DNA from: Circinella minor | Lineage: Eukaryota; Mucoromycota; Mucoromycetes; Mucorales; Lichtheimiaceae | Length of the DNA stretch: 56,625 nucleotides | Assembly (NCBI GenBank): GCA_016758965.1 | Contig: JAEPRB010000251.1 | Location: 1 to 56,625 of the forward strand | Reading direction: 5' to 3' | Shown here: piece after piece, positions 1-12,723 of the stretch | How positions within the stretch are numbered: the first letter of the stretch is position 1 | Layout: each line of letters opens with the position of its first letter | Translations under genes and position numbers: made by a program | The notes under the pieces: generated by a model | Told to the model about the DNA's origin: nothing | Databases searched by the model: none | What the model saw: the letters and a program-made list of their open reading frames with translations, nothing else

Positions 1-1690
1 CTTGGTATGTCTTAACTTCATAGTCTGTGGCTCAATTTCGTTCAAGTAGCTCAATTTAGAAATCATGGTTTCAAAATCATAGCTCATTTTTTTTTATTTT
101 ACATGGCCAAATTTAACTTTCAACGCTCTAATTACACATAAACCAAAATAATGGTAAAAAAACGTTTTGTACATACAACTTAAGCTTTATTGTATAATAA
201 GGTTATGATAGTGTTACATTTCGATCAATCGCAATAAAAATATAGCTATATGACACATTTTAAAATTATGATAGAAAAAATGAACATACGTACCGGTACA
301 TTTGAAAAAATTAAAGGTTATGATTTCTACCTGTGTACGTAATGTTACAGTATAGCAGTTTAACTACATATAACAACTACACATCTATACTTTTTGCATA
401 TAAATATAGGTGTGTCCATCCGACTTTATATTCCCATACGTAATGTATTGATATTTCTATATTATTATAGTTTTTTTTTTCTTCAAAATAATAAGTTAAT
501 AAAGTATTTAAGAAAGATATAATGCGAACTAAATAACATAAAAGATACAAGTAAATTTTTTGTTGATGAACAATCAATATTTTTTTTCCCTGTTAAGTAC
601 GTACAATGAATGCAGAACAAGAAACTCCTTCACCGCACCCTCTTAAAAAAAGACGGTATATATTTTATGCATGATAAAAAAACAAGGTGCAACAACAATT
701 TATTATTATACTTTTAGCCTCTTTTTTCTTGTCAGCTACCTATTAAATTGCGGGCTTAGTTGTATGAGGGGATAAAAAGATAACTATTATGGCTACGTAC
801 TCTTAAAAAATGATCCACATATCGAAGAATAAGAAGTTTTGTCATTATTTACGTATAGTATTGATAAATAGCGTATGATGATAGGTTCTTTTTGTTTTTA
901 TTTATTTATTTTCGTTTGTTGTTACCATGACAAAAAATAAATAAATACTGTATTGCTTCAATAGGTGTGTGTGCTCCACCACTGTTTGGATCCATCTGAA
1001 ACAACCTTTTTTTATATATATGTCAAAAACGTGATTGACATAAATAATATGCAAGATACATAAATCTTGTAGGTTACTCTAGAATATATAACGATTGATT
1101 TTTAGCGTAGGTATAATCCTCTTTAATTTCATAGAGATTAACTTTCATTTTGTTGAGAATTTATAGTATTATGTTTACTATATATAAATGATTTCATATA
1201 ATATATTTTATATGTTACTCGTCGAAAAATCAACTATTTTTATCATTTCGGTCTGCGTATAAAACCTGATTAACACATAAGTTGAGGTTGGACAGGAGAT
1301 AATCACGGTAGTACGTATCGATCATGTTGGTACAAAATATATATTAGATTCATTCTATTAATTAAACAATAATAAAGTAAGATTGTTACTTATTATTTTT
1401 AGTTATATTATATGGGTTACGTATACTTAGCAAATGGTATGAATGATTGTAATAATTATTGACCCCATTCTTATAGTAGTGTCCAAACATCACCAATACC
1501 TTTATTACATCTACTTTATAAACTCAACCCCTTTTAATCCTCTCCATTCTTTTTTTTTTTGGTATTCCCATCATTTAAAATATCCGTTTGTTATTTTTTT
1601 AATACATTTACAATTTTGGAACAAAAAGCAAAATAGGCTATGTACAGCTTTTTAAAGCTTTTTCTAGAAAAAAAGATTTCCGGGAATTTC

Positions 1691-1733
<43 letters not shown>

Positions 1734-1877
1734 GGGGATGAGCGAGAGAGAGAAAAAAAAAGGGGATCTGTTGGTGTGATAGTTGTTATTGATAAATGGT
1801 ATGTTATTTTATGGCACAAGATAAAGAGAAAAAGAAAGAATGAGATAGTGTAGTGTGTTTTTTTTTCCTTTCATTTA
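1..1877. other. AT-rich intergenic region, no gene seen
   Basis: I see no convincing coding region here. The open frames are short, low-complexity and rich in Tyr, Ile and Phe, as expected from AT-rich noncoding DNA. The stretch holds many TACGTA hexamers and a (TG)n microsatellite near its right end. It includes the presumed 3' flank of the minus-strand malate dehydrogenase gene. Confidence 0.6.
1693..1731. repeat. (TG)n microsatellite
   Basis: An uninterrupted run of about 19 TG dinucleotides, followed after a short spacer by a GAGAGAGAG and A-run segment. It lies about 150 bp beyond the stop codon of malate dehydrogenase, in the 3' flank. Confidence 0.9.
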
Positions 1878-3473
1878 TTAGAAAGCAGCACCCTTGGCAA
1901 TGTTACCCTTAAGTTCAGTAGCAGCAGCAGTGAACAAAGTCTTTTCATAATCAGAAATAGCACCAATGGGTAAAGTGTTCTTGACACCATCGGGACCTAA
2001 TTCAACTGGAAGAGAAAAGTAAGCAATATCTTGTTCACCAGTAGCTTCCTTGACAGAAGCAATGGCTTCAGGAGTAGCAGCAGCCAAATCAATATAAGTA
2101 CATTCAATAGTAGATGTACCCTTGACAGCGGCTTCAACAACATTCAAAGCGAAGCGAGCACCAGCGAAAGCCATAGATAAAGTAGCACTACCAGCACCAT
2201 CCTTGGCCTTTACAACTTCATCACCACCAAATTGAATACGATTGGTGACTTTTTCAATTTGTTCTTGAGTCAACTTTTCGGTACCAGGAACTTGAGACAA
2301 CAAGGGCAAAATAGTAACACCACTGTGACCACCAAGGACGTTGCACTAAAAAAGGAAAAATATCCGTAAATACCATAAACCTTACTTTTTTTTTTTATAT
2401 ATTTTAGGTTGAGCTTCTTTAAACTCTGAAAATTTAATTACCTTAACATCAGCGGGGTCAGCACCGATCAATTCACCAATAAAAGTAGAAGCTCGGACAA
2501 TATCGAGGGTTGTGACACCAAAGATTCTAAATATTGTTAAGGGAGTTTAATGGATGGTTTTGAATTGGTTGGATGTAAGGGGGAAACTGGAACCCAAACA
2601 ATAACAATAACAACAAATTATACAGTTTTCCCAGATTATTCCAAATTTTCCCTTTTTTCCTGTTTTCTCTTCCACCGACAACAATCTTTACTCTTTACCT
2701 GCGAGGATCATAAACATTATGCTTCTTAAAGACTTCAGCAACAATAGGAACAGTAGAGTTAACAGGGTTCGAGATAATACACATGAAAGCCTTAGGGGCA
2801 AATTTAGCAGCAGCAGTAGCAAGGTCACGAACAATACCAGCATTAATCTTGAATAAATCATCGCGAGTCATACCAGGCTTACGTGGCACACCTAAAAAAT
2901 AATAATAATATGTTGAAATATGATTTTTGTTAGAATGTCAAATTTCACTTCTTTCGTCCAATAGTAGTAACGATTAAACATGATATGTTTTCTTTATAAG
3001 TTTCAGGTTTCTATAGTAAACATACCAGCGGGACTAACAAAAAAAAAAGAATGTCAATCAATGAGTTTTTATTTTTTTAATGAATAAAAAAAGAAAAAGC
3101 GATAGTGGGGAAAAAAATTCAACTTACATAACAATAACGTCAGAATCCTTAATGGCTTCTTCAAGTTGATCAGCACCGACATGACCAGTTACCTTGGACT
3201 TGGTGTTAATGTGGCTTTAAAGTGAATTTATAAAAAAAAAAAAAAACCACCAGAAAGTAGTCAGTACAAAAGTCTGTATAAAAAAGGACGCGTATTTTTT
3301 TGAGATTTTTTCTTTTCTTTTTTTTTTTTTTTTTACCTAAGGTCAGCAGCAACACCAGGAGTGTTAACAATATCATAAAGAGATAAGTGAGAAACGAGAG
3401 GGGATTGCTTCAAAAGCAAAGAAAGGGGTTGGCCGATACCACCAGCAGCACCACAAACAGTAACTTTAACCAT
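1878..3473 (-). CDS. Malate dehydrogenase, NAD-dependent, six exons
   Basis: Interconverts malate and oxaloacetate using NAD. Exons on the minus strand are 3473-3337, 3214-3128, 3033-3026, 2891-2699, 2526-2442 and 2345-1878; they sum to 978 nt, 325 residues, the usual length. The N-terminus has the dinucleotide-binding glycine motif [11 protein letters not shown], followed by the substrate-binding loop VPRKPGMTR. The DIVRAS segment (Asp of the catalytic pair) and the [10 protein letters not shown] segment (catalytic His) follow. It belongs to the mitochondrial/proteobacterial-type MDH family. The protein begins directly at the Rossmann fold with no mitochondrial presequence, and the C-terminus (GAAF) is not a peroxisomal signal, so a cytosolic isoform is likely (inference). 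Exon 3 is only 8 nt, yet it is needed to join the frames. The start ATG is the only in-frame one ahead of the glycine motif. Confidence 0.93.
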
Positions 3474-6400
3474 GATGAAATATGTATGTTTTTTTTAAAA
3501 AAAAAAATGAAGAAGTGTATATTGAAGAAGAAGAAGAAGAAAGAAGAAGAAAAAAAAATGTGGAGTGATCCTTATTCTTTATTTTAACAGTGAATAGTTG
3601 AATCCAAGGCTTCCATAATGATTTTTTCTATAAAGTCCGATTATGCCTTTCGGTTTTGGTCCGTTCGTTTTCTTATGAAAATAACTAATAATGGTTTTCA
3701 AATGTCTTTTTCCTTTGACCCCGCACTTCTTGAAATCTTTCACATGCAGCAATAAAAACTTAAATCGGATCGCATGTGAATCTATCTTTTCCTGCTCCTT
3801 CCGGTGAAACGACACTTAATCTCTCTTTCTCTGTCTTTTTGGACGATCTCCTTTTATTCCCTACGTACGTAATGATAATTGAAATAATGCAACAAGTCAA
3901 AGTTCTATTATAATCAAATGATGTCATAAAAAAAAGTTGATTGGCTTTTTTATTTTCTTTCGGCAACTGTCGGACTCAATGAGGAATTTGTTGTATGTGA
4001 TGCGTGTATAATGGACCATATACTCATATCGCATATAGCTCGGAAATTCGAGATGAATTGAATTTACACAAAAAGAAATAGGATAATCTCATGAAACGAC
4101 ATTTGTCTCATAAGTTTTTTAGTTACATAAATCCCAAGTGTGTTCCTTAGAATCATTTCAATTGTTTCATCTTCATTAGACATATCCTCTTCTTTCTTCC
4201 CCCCCTTTCTTTAAAACCAACACACTCTAAACATTGACGACTAATAGTATCTTCTCTTTCTATCGAACAATGAAAATACTTGTTCTTAGTGGAGCGGGGA
4301 TGATACTGTGGGAAATATTCAAAACACCAACAAAATAAAGAATATGATTGACCCGGAGCACCCGAGTGAAACAAAACATCCATAATAATTTATTATAGCT
4401 CAGGGACCCAAATATTTTGTTTTTTGCATGGGATTGAGTCGCACAGACACCTAAGTTGTCATTTTTATTTTCTCTTATAACTCGGGACAAAATCCTTCTG
4501 TTTCCCATAACAACAAACGATTCTGTAATATAAGTAAAAAAAGGAAGTTAAAGTTATTCACAGGAATATAGACATGTAAATTACGTTTATGATCATTATA
4601 CCTAAAATAATAAAAAAGGTCCAAAAATATCGAATTCCCGATATTGGTTAAGCATAGGTAAGGGGCCTACTTTTTCGTCATTTTCTTTTTCTATCAACCG
4701 GAAATTGCATAAACCGACACCTTTCCATCCTTTCTCCGCAAGAACTAATCTATTTCTTTTTTTGTATGATTTAAAATGAAAAAAAGTAATAAGCAGCAAT
4801 AATAATGATACGAATGATACAAAAGTGAATGTGTCTAGTAATAAAGATCATTATTTTAATCAATAGTAAGAATGTATTTTTATATCTATAACAATTAAAA
4901 GGCAAAAATTCATTCATTCATTTGTTTTAATTATGAAGGATGTATGTATAAAGTAAAAGTAAAAAAAAAAAAGATAGTTGTTGAAAGAAAATAGGAATCT
5001 CCCCCCCCCCTTTTTTTTTTAGCTGTTTACAACTTAACCAGGATTATGTATTAATAATATTTTTTATGCAAAACCGTGGATTTTAATTATAAATCATAAA
5101 GGGAAACATCATCGCTGTTAGAAAAAAATTACCAAACCCGATTAATCAGAGAGTAGTGTGAATATCATTACATATCAACTTATATATAAAAACAATATAC
5201 GTAAGGATCTGCGATGATCTTTGGAGCCTAATAAAACAGAAAATGTACTACTTTTATATGAGGTGAAATAAATAAACGATCATAATTCCCAACTACCATT
5301 CGCTTATAATTATTTGGTTCCCATTAGTGATGAACACGTATATTTATGTTTTGGAATATTAATAAAAGTCAGTTTTACATCATTTAGTTAGAATAATTAT
5401 GTATTCTATAATTCATAAGCTTACAGTTCGTTAAGACATATGGTCAGGTATGATATGTAGGAAGAATTAAAAATTCATATTGGCATTTTTTTTTTTTTTT
5501 ACATGTGGGACAAAATAGTTGATGTATTTATGGTTTTACTACTATTATTATTTGATACAAAAAGAAAAGGATGTAATTAATTATGGCTTGCCGCCACGAC
5601 ATCAGTGTAATCGGAAACAATGAACAAAAAACATATCACTCTTATATGCGAGTTTTACCCATGATCCACTATTGGGGATATCATGGGATATTAAGACAGT
5701 ATCCAGTTTTTTCTATTGGATTTGAACCCTTATACGTATCAGGTGGATAGTCTCATGAACATGTCATGTATTGTGAGAAACAATCATTTTTTATTGCAAA
5801 AAAAATAAACACATACTTACATTACTAGCCGAGATATTTTTTTCTTTCTTTCATCCAGTGAGTGTCACTAGTGAGGTTTGAATGTATTTTTTTGTATACT
5901 AAGAAAAGCGTCAGGGGAATCATAATTGCTATGATACGTATTAACAGAAATAAAAAAAAAACCAGAGAGAGAAACAGAAAAAAATTGATAGGTAAAAAAC
6001 CAAAAAAATAAATGTTTTTATTTAAAGCGTTCATCAATAGATCAAAAGAACAATCTTTAAAGGATCAAATAGAACCCATTCAAATTATATTCTTTCAAAA
6101 CTTCAAGAAAATATATCACTTTTTTTTTCCAACTAAAATTTGGTTACTTGATCTACATGTCTTAAATGTCCACCATATTCTTCATGTTAACAAACTAAAT
6201 TATAAATTATTAACTTACAGCATATTGTAAAATTGATAACTAGTACATAATATCAAAGCAGCACACAAAATCACTATCTCTATACATATTTATGTATCAG
6301 CTTGCTGAAACATTAAAAGATGTATGTGAGGTGTACGTATTGAAGGATATATAGTATTATAAATTAATTACCTTCAATTGAATATTAAATATATTCGTAC

Positions 6401-7643
6401 AAATGACACAGAGTGATTTTTTATGTTGTGTAGTCAACAACCAAGTTCTTTTCCTTACCAAAAAAAAAAAATGTTTCTAATATAAGGAAATAGAAAGATC
6501 CTAATTTTATGTATTTGAAAGGGTATAAAAAAAAGTAAAAGACAAAGGATGAATCTTGTATTTTCTCTTGGTGTCGGAAAAAAGGAATTATTCTCAAGAT
6601 GCAACACTCAAGGTAATTCACCTTTTCCTTACTGCCGTGGCTACTATTTATTATATGATCTTTCTCACTCTTTTTTTCATATATATCTTATTGAAAATAA
6701 GAATCTCCACACTTCAAGTTTATATCTTTTATATTAGTAAACTTTATTCTTAAGAATAATAATCTTTTGTTTTTATCGGTATTATTCAATGTCACTCTAG
6801 TTTACCTCTTATAGTAAACTGAAATCTTTCCCATGATTCTTCAATTGCAAGAGTAACCTATATATAGCACTTACATATGCTATAAAACTGTTACTAGTAA
6901 ATATTTTCCTACGACCATGATACAACTCCAATTTTTTATTATTTAATTAATCTTTACTTTTTTTGTATACGATTCATATTTTTTAGAATGGGCTTAGAGA
7001 AAAGAAATGTTATTATTTGTTATAGCTTATTTCGCTTTATAACATACATAAATGATCAGGCGTTTAATTCAAAATAATGTTGTCTTTCTACTTGAGCGGT
7101 GCTCAAAAAGATGTACCACTGAGAATATCCTTACGCCGAGTTACTATCTCTGAAATATAAGATATAAACATCACATAACATAAAAAATTCTTTCAACAAA
7201 TAGAGTATTTATATTTTATTGTAATAGGCTTTTCTTCAATAGGATTGTGAAGGGTATAGGTTTGTCGGCTCGGTTTTCCGGAAAGCGTTACACTGATACA
7301 TTATATAGCATTTATTGCATGTTAGTGTCATTTTGGTGTTACCAAAGTAAAGTTTAAAAATATATCTTTATTTAGATGCTCAAGCCCCTCTTTTAATTTC
7401 TTTTTTTTTTTTTCTCGATTCTTTGATTATACCACCCCTTTCTCTCTCTCTTTCACACACACAGCACACAAACTTACATATAAATATATTTATTTATTCT
7501 TACAAATAAAACTTGAACTAATCCTCATAAATTACTTGTGTGATAGGTATGTTTGATCTAAAACAATTATATATAATACTCTTTTTTTTTTACTAATAAA
7601 AAGTTCATAATATTATAATAAAAAAGAAAAAAAGAAAAAAAAA
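3474..7643. other. Long intergenic region, no gene seen
   Basis: The first 90 bp upstream of malate dehydrogenase contain a GAA-rich tract (3524-3558), a CT-rich tract on the sense strand of that gene, typical of starts in this window. The remaining 4 kb shows only scattered open frames under 83 codons without recognisable domains or splice-linked continuations. Homopolymer runs and TACGTA hexamers are common. A CT-rich tract at about 7395-7455 precedes the HET gene. Confidence 0.55.
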
Positions 7644-9362
7644 ATGTATGTCACCTATGAAACAAATCCGTACTTTATAGATCAAGCAACATTTACTGTT
7701 CAAAGACACACTCAACCACCAAAATTATTTTCAACATTACCAAAAAATTCAAATGAATTTATGCCTACTAAACTTGTCCGTATATCGGATATGCAAGTCA
7801 TTGATGGATCGACAGTAAATGAAGGGTATTGTGCATTATCGTATTCATGGAGTTGGTGCGGTGAAAATGGTATCAAAGACGACATACAAAGTGGTAAAAC
7901 CCTTCGTGTTGATAACGGTAAACACAAAATCATATTCCCAGCCAAAACTGTACGACCTAAATCAAGAGGCAGAAAAAAAACAATCTCAGCCAAAGTTAAA
8001 TTTGTCAAATTTGAAGGTATCATTCAACAAATAGGCAAAGACTTTAATATTAAATATATTTGGTACGATCAAATGTGTATTGATCAAGCGGATATGGAAG
8101 AGAAACATCATGAAATTTCAAGAATGCATCAAATATACAGTTCGGCCTCTTGTACCATTGTACTTGTACCTGAATTACGAACAGAAATGTGGTCTCATAA
8201 TATGGGAACCTATCGTGCTATTCGAACCATTGGATTATCGCATTCGGATTGGATGAAACGTATGTGGACGTTAGGAGAGACCATGATGTCACCAAAATTA
8301 TTATTTGTTGGTCAAGATACGTATATGTCGGGGACAACAGCAATTGAATGGGCATCTTTAGGAGCTTTAGCTGATAAACCATCCCAATGGAACGCTGCTA
8401 CCATTTTATATTATGCCCATGCACGTGGCTGTACCAAAGAACATGATCGAGTGTTTGCACTTGCTAATTTATATCCAAACATCATGGAAAAAATCACAAT
8501 TAACTATGATCAGCCCATTCTTGATTTATTACTTTTATTTTATAAATTACTGGCACAAGAAGATCTTTCTGTTCTTTGTTTTGGTCGAGATGGAGAATTT
8601 TATAAAGATATTCAACAAAACGCCTTTGGGTCACAAAATCGTATGTACGACACCGATAGAACTAATATTATTCCTATTCGAAAATATGATTTACCTTCCT
8701 GGACAGGGGTGGCAGGACAACATGAACTCTATGGTGGAGGCACTTCTACCGGGTTATGGAAATCGAATTTTAAAAACTATTCTATCGATGGTCGGTTCAT
8801 GAACGTTCATTGTACTCCTATTTGGTCCATTGATGATCCACGTTCAACAATTAACATTGATCCATTTACGGCGATTGATCCAAAGGATTTGCCATATTTA
8901 CCAGAAGAGAAACATGATAGTTACAACACACTTGCAGTTAAAGTTCAATTTCCCGGGTGTAGGAACCCTAAGGTGATGCATGCAAGATTTCATCAACCAA
9001 GTTCAAAAAATCAAGAACTCAATCGTACCTTAATCACTGAGCGTATGGCTCTTCTCTCACTTTTCATGCCGATTAACAAGGAACAATTCTTCTGGGTTGA
9101 AAATCAGTCTAAATTAGATGCTGATGGGACGCTCACATGTTTCGTACCTTCCTTAACGGAACAAATAGACTATTCTGCCAAGTACGCCATTCTTTATGGT
9201 ATAAGTTTCCAGGATGACAAAAATGGCAAGGAAAAGATGTATCCTATAGTCAGACAAGATGGTGATTATTACAAAGCAGTTGGACACTGTTTGATTAGCA
9301 ATGCTGAAGATTTTTTTTCTGACTATACTTTATTACCGGAACAAACGTTTATTATTCATTAA
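7644..9362 (+). CDS. HET-domain (heterokaryon incompatibility-like) protein, intronless
   Basis: An uninterrupted 572-residue frame. Residues about 62-175 show the HET-domain signature: an ALSYSW block near residue 64, an IWYDQMCIDQAD block near residue 140 (equivalent to the family's W-hD-hCIxQ motif), then an EKxxEIxxMxxIYxxA block and a hydrophobic strand. In Ascomycota, HET domains trigger cell death after fusion of unlike hyphae; that role is family knowledge, not shown here. The second half (residues about 250-572) has no domain I recognise. There is no signal peptide or membrane segment. The start ATG follows an A-rich leader. The gene stands alone between gaps of 4.2 and 3.4 kb, and it lacks introns while most genes here have several, which would fit transfer or retroposition but proves neither. 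Confidence 0.85.
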   Translation: MYVTYETNPYFIDQATFTVQRHTQPPKLFSTLPKNSNEFMPTKLVRISDMQVIDGSTVNEGYCALSYSWSWCGENGIKDDIQSGKTLRVDNGKHKIIFPAKTVRPKSRGRKKTISAKVKFVKFEGIIQQIGKDFNIKYIWYDQMCIDQADMEEKHHEISRMHQIYSSASCTIVLVPELRTEMWSHNMGTYRAIRTIGLSHSDWMKRMWTLGETMMSPKLLFVGQDTYMSGTTAIEWASLGALADKPSQWNAATILYYAHARGCTKEHDRVFALANLYPNIMEKITINYDQPILDLLLLFYKLLAQEDLSVLCFGRDGEFYKDIQQNAFGSQNRMYDTDRTNIIPIRKYDLPSWTGVAGQHELYGGGTSTGLWKSNFKNYSIDGRFMNVHCTPIWSIDDPRSTINIDPFTAIDPKDLPYLPEEKHDSYNTLAVKVQFPGCRNPKVMHARFHQPSSKNQELNRTLITERMALLSLFMPINKEQFFWVENQSKLDADGTLTCFVPSLTEQIDYSAKYAILYGISFQDDKNGKEKMYPIVRQDGDYYKAVGHCLISNAEDFFSDYTLLPEQTFIIH

Positions 9363-12300
9363 ATTTCTATTTTTTTTTTAAATAATTATCTTATTCCCCA
9401 TTCTATAAAGTTATTTAATTACAATATAAGAGCAAAACATTCGTTATCATAGTATTCCCTCTGAATTAACCGTGGTGAATATATTTTTTTTTATAAAAGA
9501 TATTATAAAATACTTTTGCATTAAATGAAAAATTCAGAATATACATTATATCATGAAACTGAGAGTGTGTCATAATAATATTACGTAGACACAAAAGCTT
9601 GTATCATATGAGATAAATCAAGAAGAAAAATTATACATAAGAAAATAGAACTCTCACATTTCTATTTCAATGGCTGCACAGGTTCATGTACACTCTTTTA
9701 AAAAGAGCTACTCAATCCAATGAAAAAAAGGAATATCTAAAAATATATATATTTTTTTTTTGTTTGGTTGTCTGTGTCGTTTTTTTCAATCTTGACTTGA
9801 ACACTACATATAAACACTTGAATCCTAAAATAATAAGTAACGGGAAATACATAGCTTGAATTTCGTTTGCGTTAAAAATTTTACGACTAGAAAAAAAAAA
9901 AAAAACTTAGTCACTTGACCTGTATGAATAATAATATTTTTATTATGTTAGCATATATATCGAAAAAAGGATAATTTTAATAGGTATACTAAATATACTT
10001 GATAACCATTCACCGTTATATTAAATAAAAAATAATAATAATACATAGTTCTCTAAATGATGCAGATCCTAGTCTTTTTTTTTTTTTTTTTTTTTTTACG
10101 CTCAGTTATTTTTGGGCACAAAAATCAAGTTTTGCAGCAATAGCTAATAAATGTATATGGGTAGAAAGTCTTATACATCTGACAAAATATAATATATTTA
10201 TGGAAAAGTACAAGTCATCGGACATTAATTTAATTTACTACTAGAGTTCTAATACCGCCGACTATGTATGAAGGAATGAACAAGCGGAAACTTCGGTCAT
10301 CAGTTAAGACATTGGAACAAAAAAAAAAAAAGTGGTTATTCCAAAATGCAACGGTCGTGTCCCTTGTCTCGTTTGTATAGTCGCAAATTATAGACTGTAG
10401 ATGAAATCTAAAGAGACCTGTTGGTCATTGGATAGATACGCACCTAGTATATTGGAGGGAAAGAGCGCGAGGACCAAGAATGTAAATGGAGACGACGTGT
10501 GACAATGTAGACCGAATAAATGAATTAAGGATAGCTCGATAGGCATATATATTGTTATGACGAACATGGTATTGAAAATCACTGAACAAGATACCATTAC
10601 TATGACATGGTATTTATATCATGAGTTACGTAACCACTGAAAAGCAAAAACGAAAATTAAAACTTTTGACATAAAAAGCCAGCATTAGTTTATCATCTAT
10701 GACGTTTACAATAGACGGTCGAACCAACTCTTTAGAAATGATTGTACGTATCAAAGGTTCTATTGATAAAACTCTTCATAGCAACAAAATAATAGATTGC
10801 TACAACTGGATCTAAAATATCATACAAAGATCTTTCATTCAAAAGGTTTCAATTTCTCCCACCTTGTCATTTTTTTTTTCTTCATTATTAAACCAAGTCA
10901 TCTACAGTAACAACAGTTTCATCTAAAACAAAAATAGTATGGTTTTATTCTTCTCTCAACCCGGAAAAAACAATACACTGGCTGATGGTTCATACGTAGA
11001 GTCCGACTTTTTTTTAATAAAAAAAAATCATAAAAGCAAGTTGTATAAGTAATGTAATGCATTTTTATTTATTTTTCTTTTAGCTTTAAAAAAACACACA
11101 CAATGAAATACGTACATGTTTTTATATCTATAAATAAGTTTTTCTGTATGTAGTCAAAATACAATGTATCATTTTTATGCCTTATATTAGGAAAATATAT
11201 TTATCATATATTCATAGATCAGTATTTTGACTATTATATAGAATATGTGTTAGTCATTATATCCACACCAGATTTTTGCATTATCACTTAAATAGTATAT
11301 CTTGTGATACATTGGCACGTAGATCATAATTTTTTGGTAACTCAGCACAAATCCATCAGCAATGCAAAGGAGACTTTTAAGGTTATCCACGACATGTTAT
11401 AGTGTACAATTCTGGAAAAGGTTGAAAAATTTCAAGGGTTGTCATTTTCAAGATTCATTTCTTCTCAGAGTTTTTCAATACCATTTCAGTAGATCAAAAA
11501 CTTTGTTGATGTGGATATTTATGCTATACTTGTATTATTTATTTAGTGCTATAAACAAAAGTGTTAAAAAAAAGAGGCAAATGAAATGTCAATATATTTA
11601 TATATTCCATCCAGAAGAATAAACTGTTTTCTTCTTATATAAGTATCTACGTATCTATCGCCCGATTATTTTATTTATTTATTTTGTATACGTATTTCTA
11701 ATATTTATACCATTATTATCATATAAATATATCTGCTGTTCATTTTCTCATGTTTTCAACCATATATTATAATGTCTATACTGGATTTGCGGATTAAGTG
11801 ATACAGATCTTTGTTTTTAGTTATTTTTTTTTATTATGGTTTACTATTTTAACAAAGAGAGAAGAGGAGACAAGATATTTATTACTTTGAAGCTGTACGT
11901 ATGTGATATTATATTTTAATTTCCATGGTAATTGGAATAAGACAATAGGTTTTAATTCCGATGAATTACGTTACACTATATATTTATGATTAAAGTGACA
12001 CTGTAGTAATGGAATCATGTTATGAGGATTAACTATTACTTTTTTTTTCTGAGAGATAAGAATGCTACTCATTTAGAGTAGTAACTTAATTTGGAAAATG
12101 GTGGCTCCATGTTTCAAACCATATCTTGTGTGTGGCCAAATTCAAATTTCAAGGTTGTATAAAATGAATCAAAAAGTTAATTGTTGCACGAGTGGGAAAA
12201 ACCAGTCAATTGAAACTACATGATATTAAAATTAAACTTGATTTCAAAATAAGAATGGGGTTTTTATACGTAAGTAATATATATTTTAATTGAAAATAGT

Positions 12301-12723
12301 AATAATGATGATGATAATATCAATAATGAAAAGGGGAAAAGAAAAGAGAACAATAGATGAATACTAAAGAAGGTAATTTTCTTTTTCTTTAATATTTATC
12401 TTTTTTTCCCCCCTTCTTTTAAACCCTAATTTCGTAAAAACAATATCCTTTTATGAATGTGAATCACATTGTTGTAGGTGACACACACTCACACATTTTC
12501 GTTACTTGTTCTTAATGTGTCGATCCCAGCTATTGGAAACTAACCTGAGACAATATTATTATTTTTTTTGTGAAAAAAAAAAAAAGTATTTTTTAATATT
12601 CTTTTCTTTTTTTTTTTTATTTCTACGTGTTGTTCTAATCATTTTCAATTGGTTTTTTTTTTTTTTTTTTTTTTTGAAAAAATAAAAATATTGAATGTTC
12701 TATTTATTCCATTGAAATAAATA
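9363..12723. other. Long intergenic region, no gene seen
   Basis: AT-rich DNA without a supportable gene. The longest plus-strand frame (11362-11622) has no domain and no splice partner. Poly-T runs at 10075-10096 and 12653-12675 and a pyrimidine-rich stretch at 12600-12675 lie here; the latter is the probable promoter or leader of the ArfGAP gene. Many TACGTA hexamers occur. Confidence 0.55.

Noticed and set aside
4153..4508. Overlapping minus-strand open frames of 76 and 82 codons
   Set aside because: Low-complexity composition, no domain, no splice-linked extension, and no promoter-like CT tract; they overlap in two frames as chance ORFs do.
11362..11622. 86-codon plus-strand frame with a hydrophobic stretch
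   Set aside because: No recognisable family, weak start context, and typical AT-rich composition. It might be a small gene, but nothing supports it.
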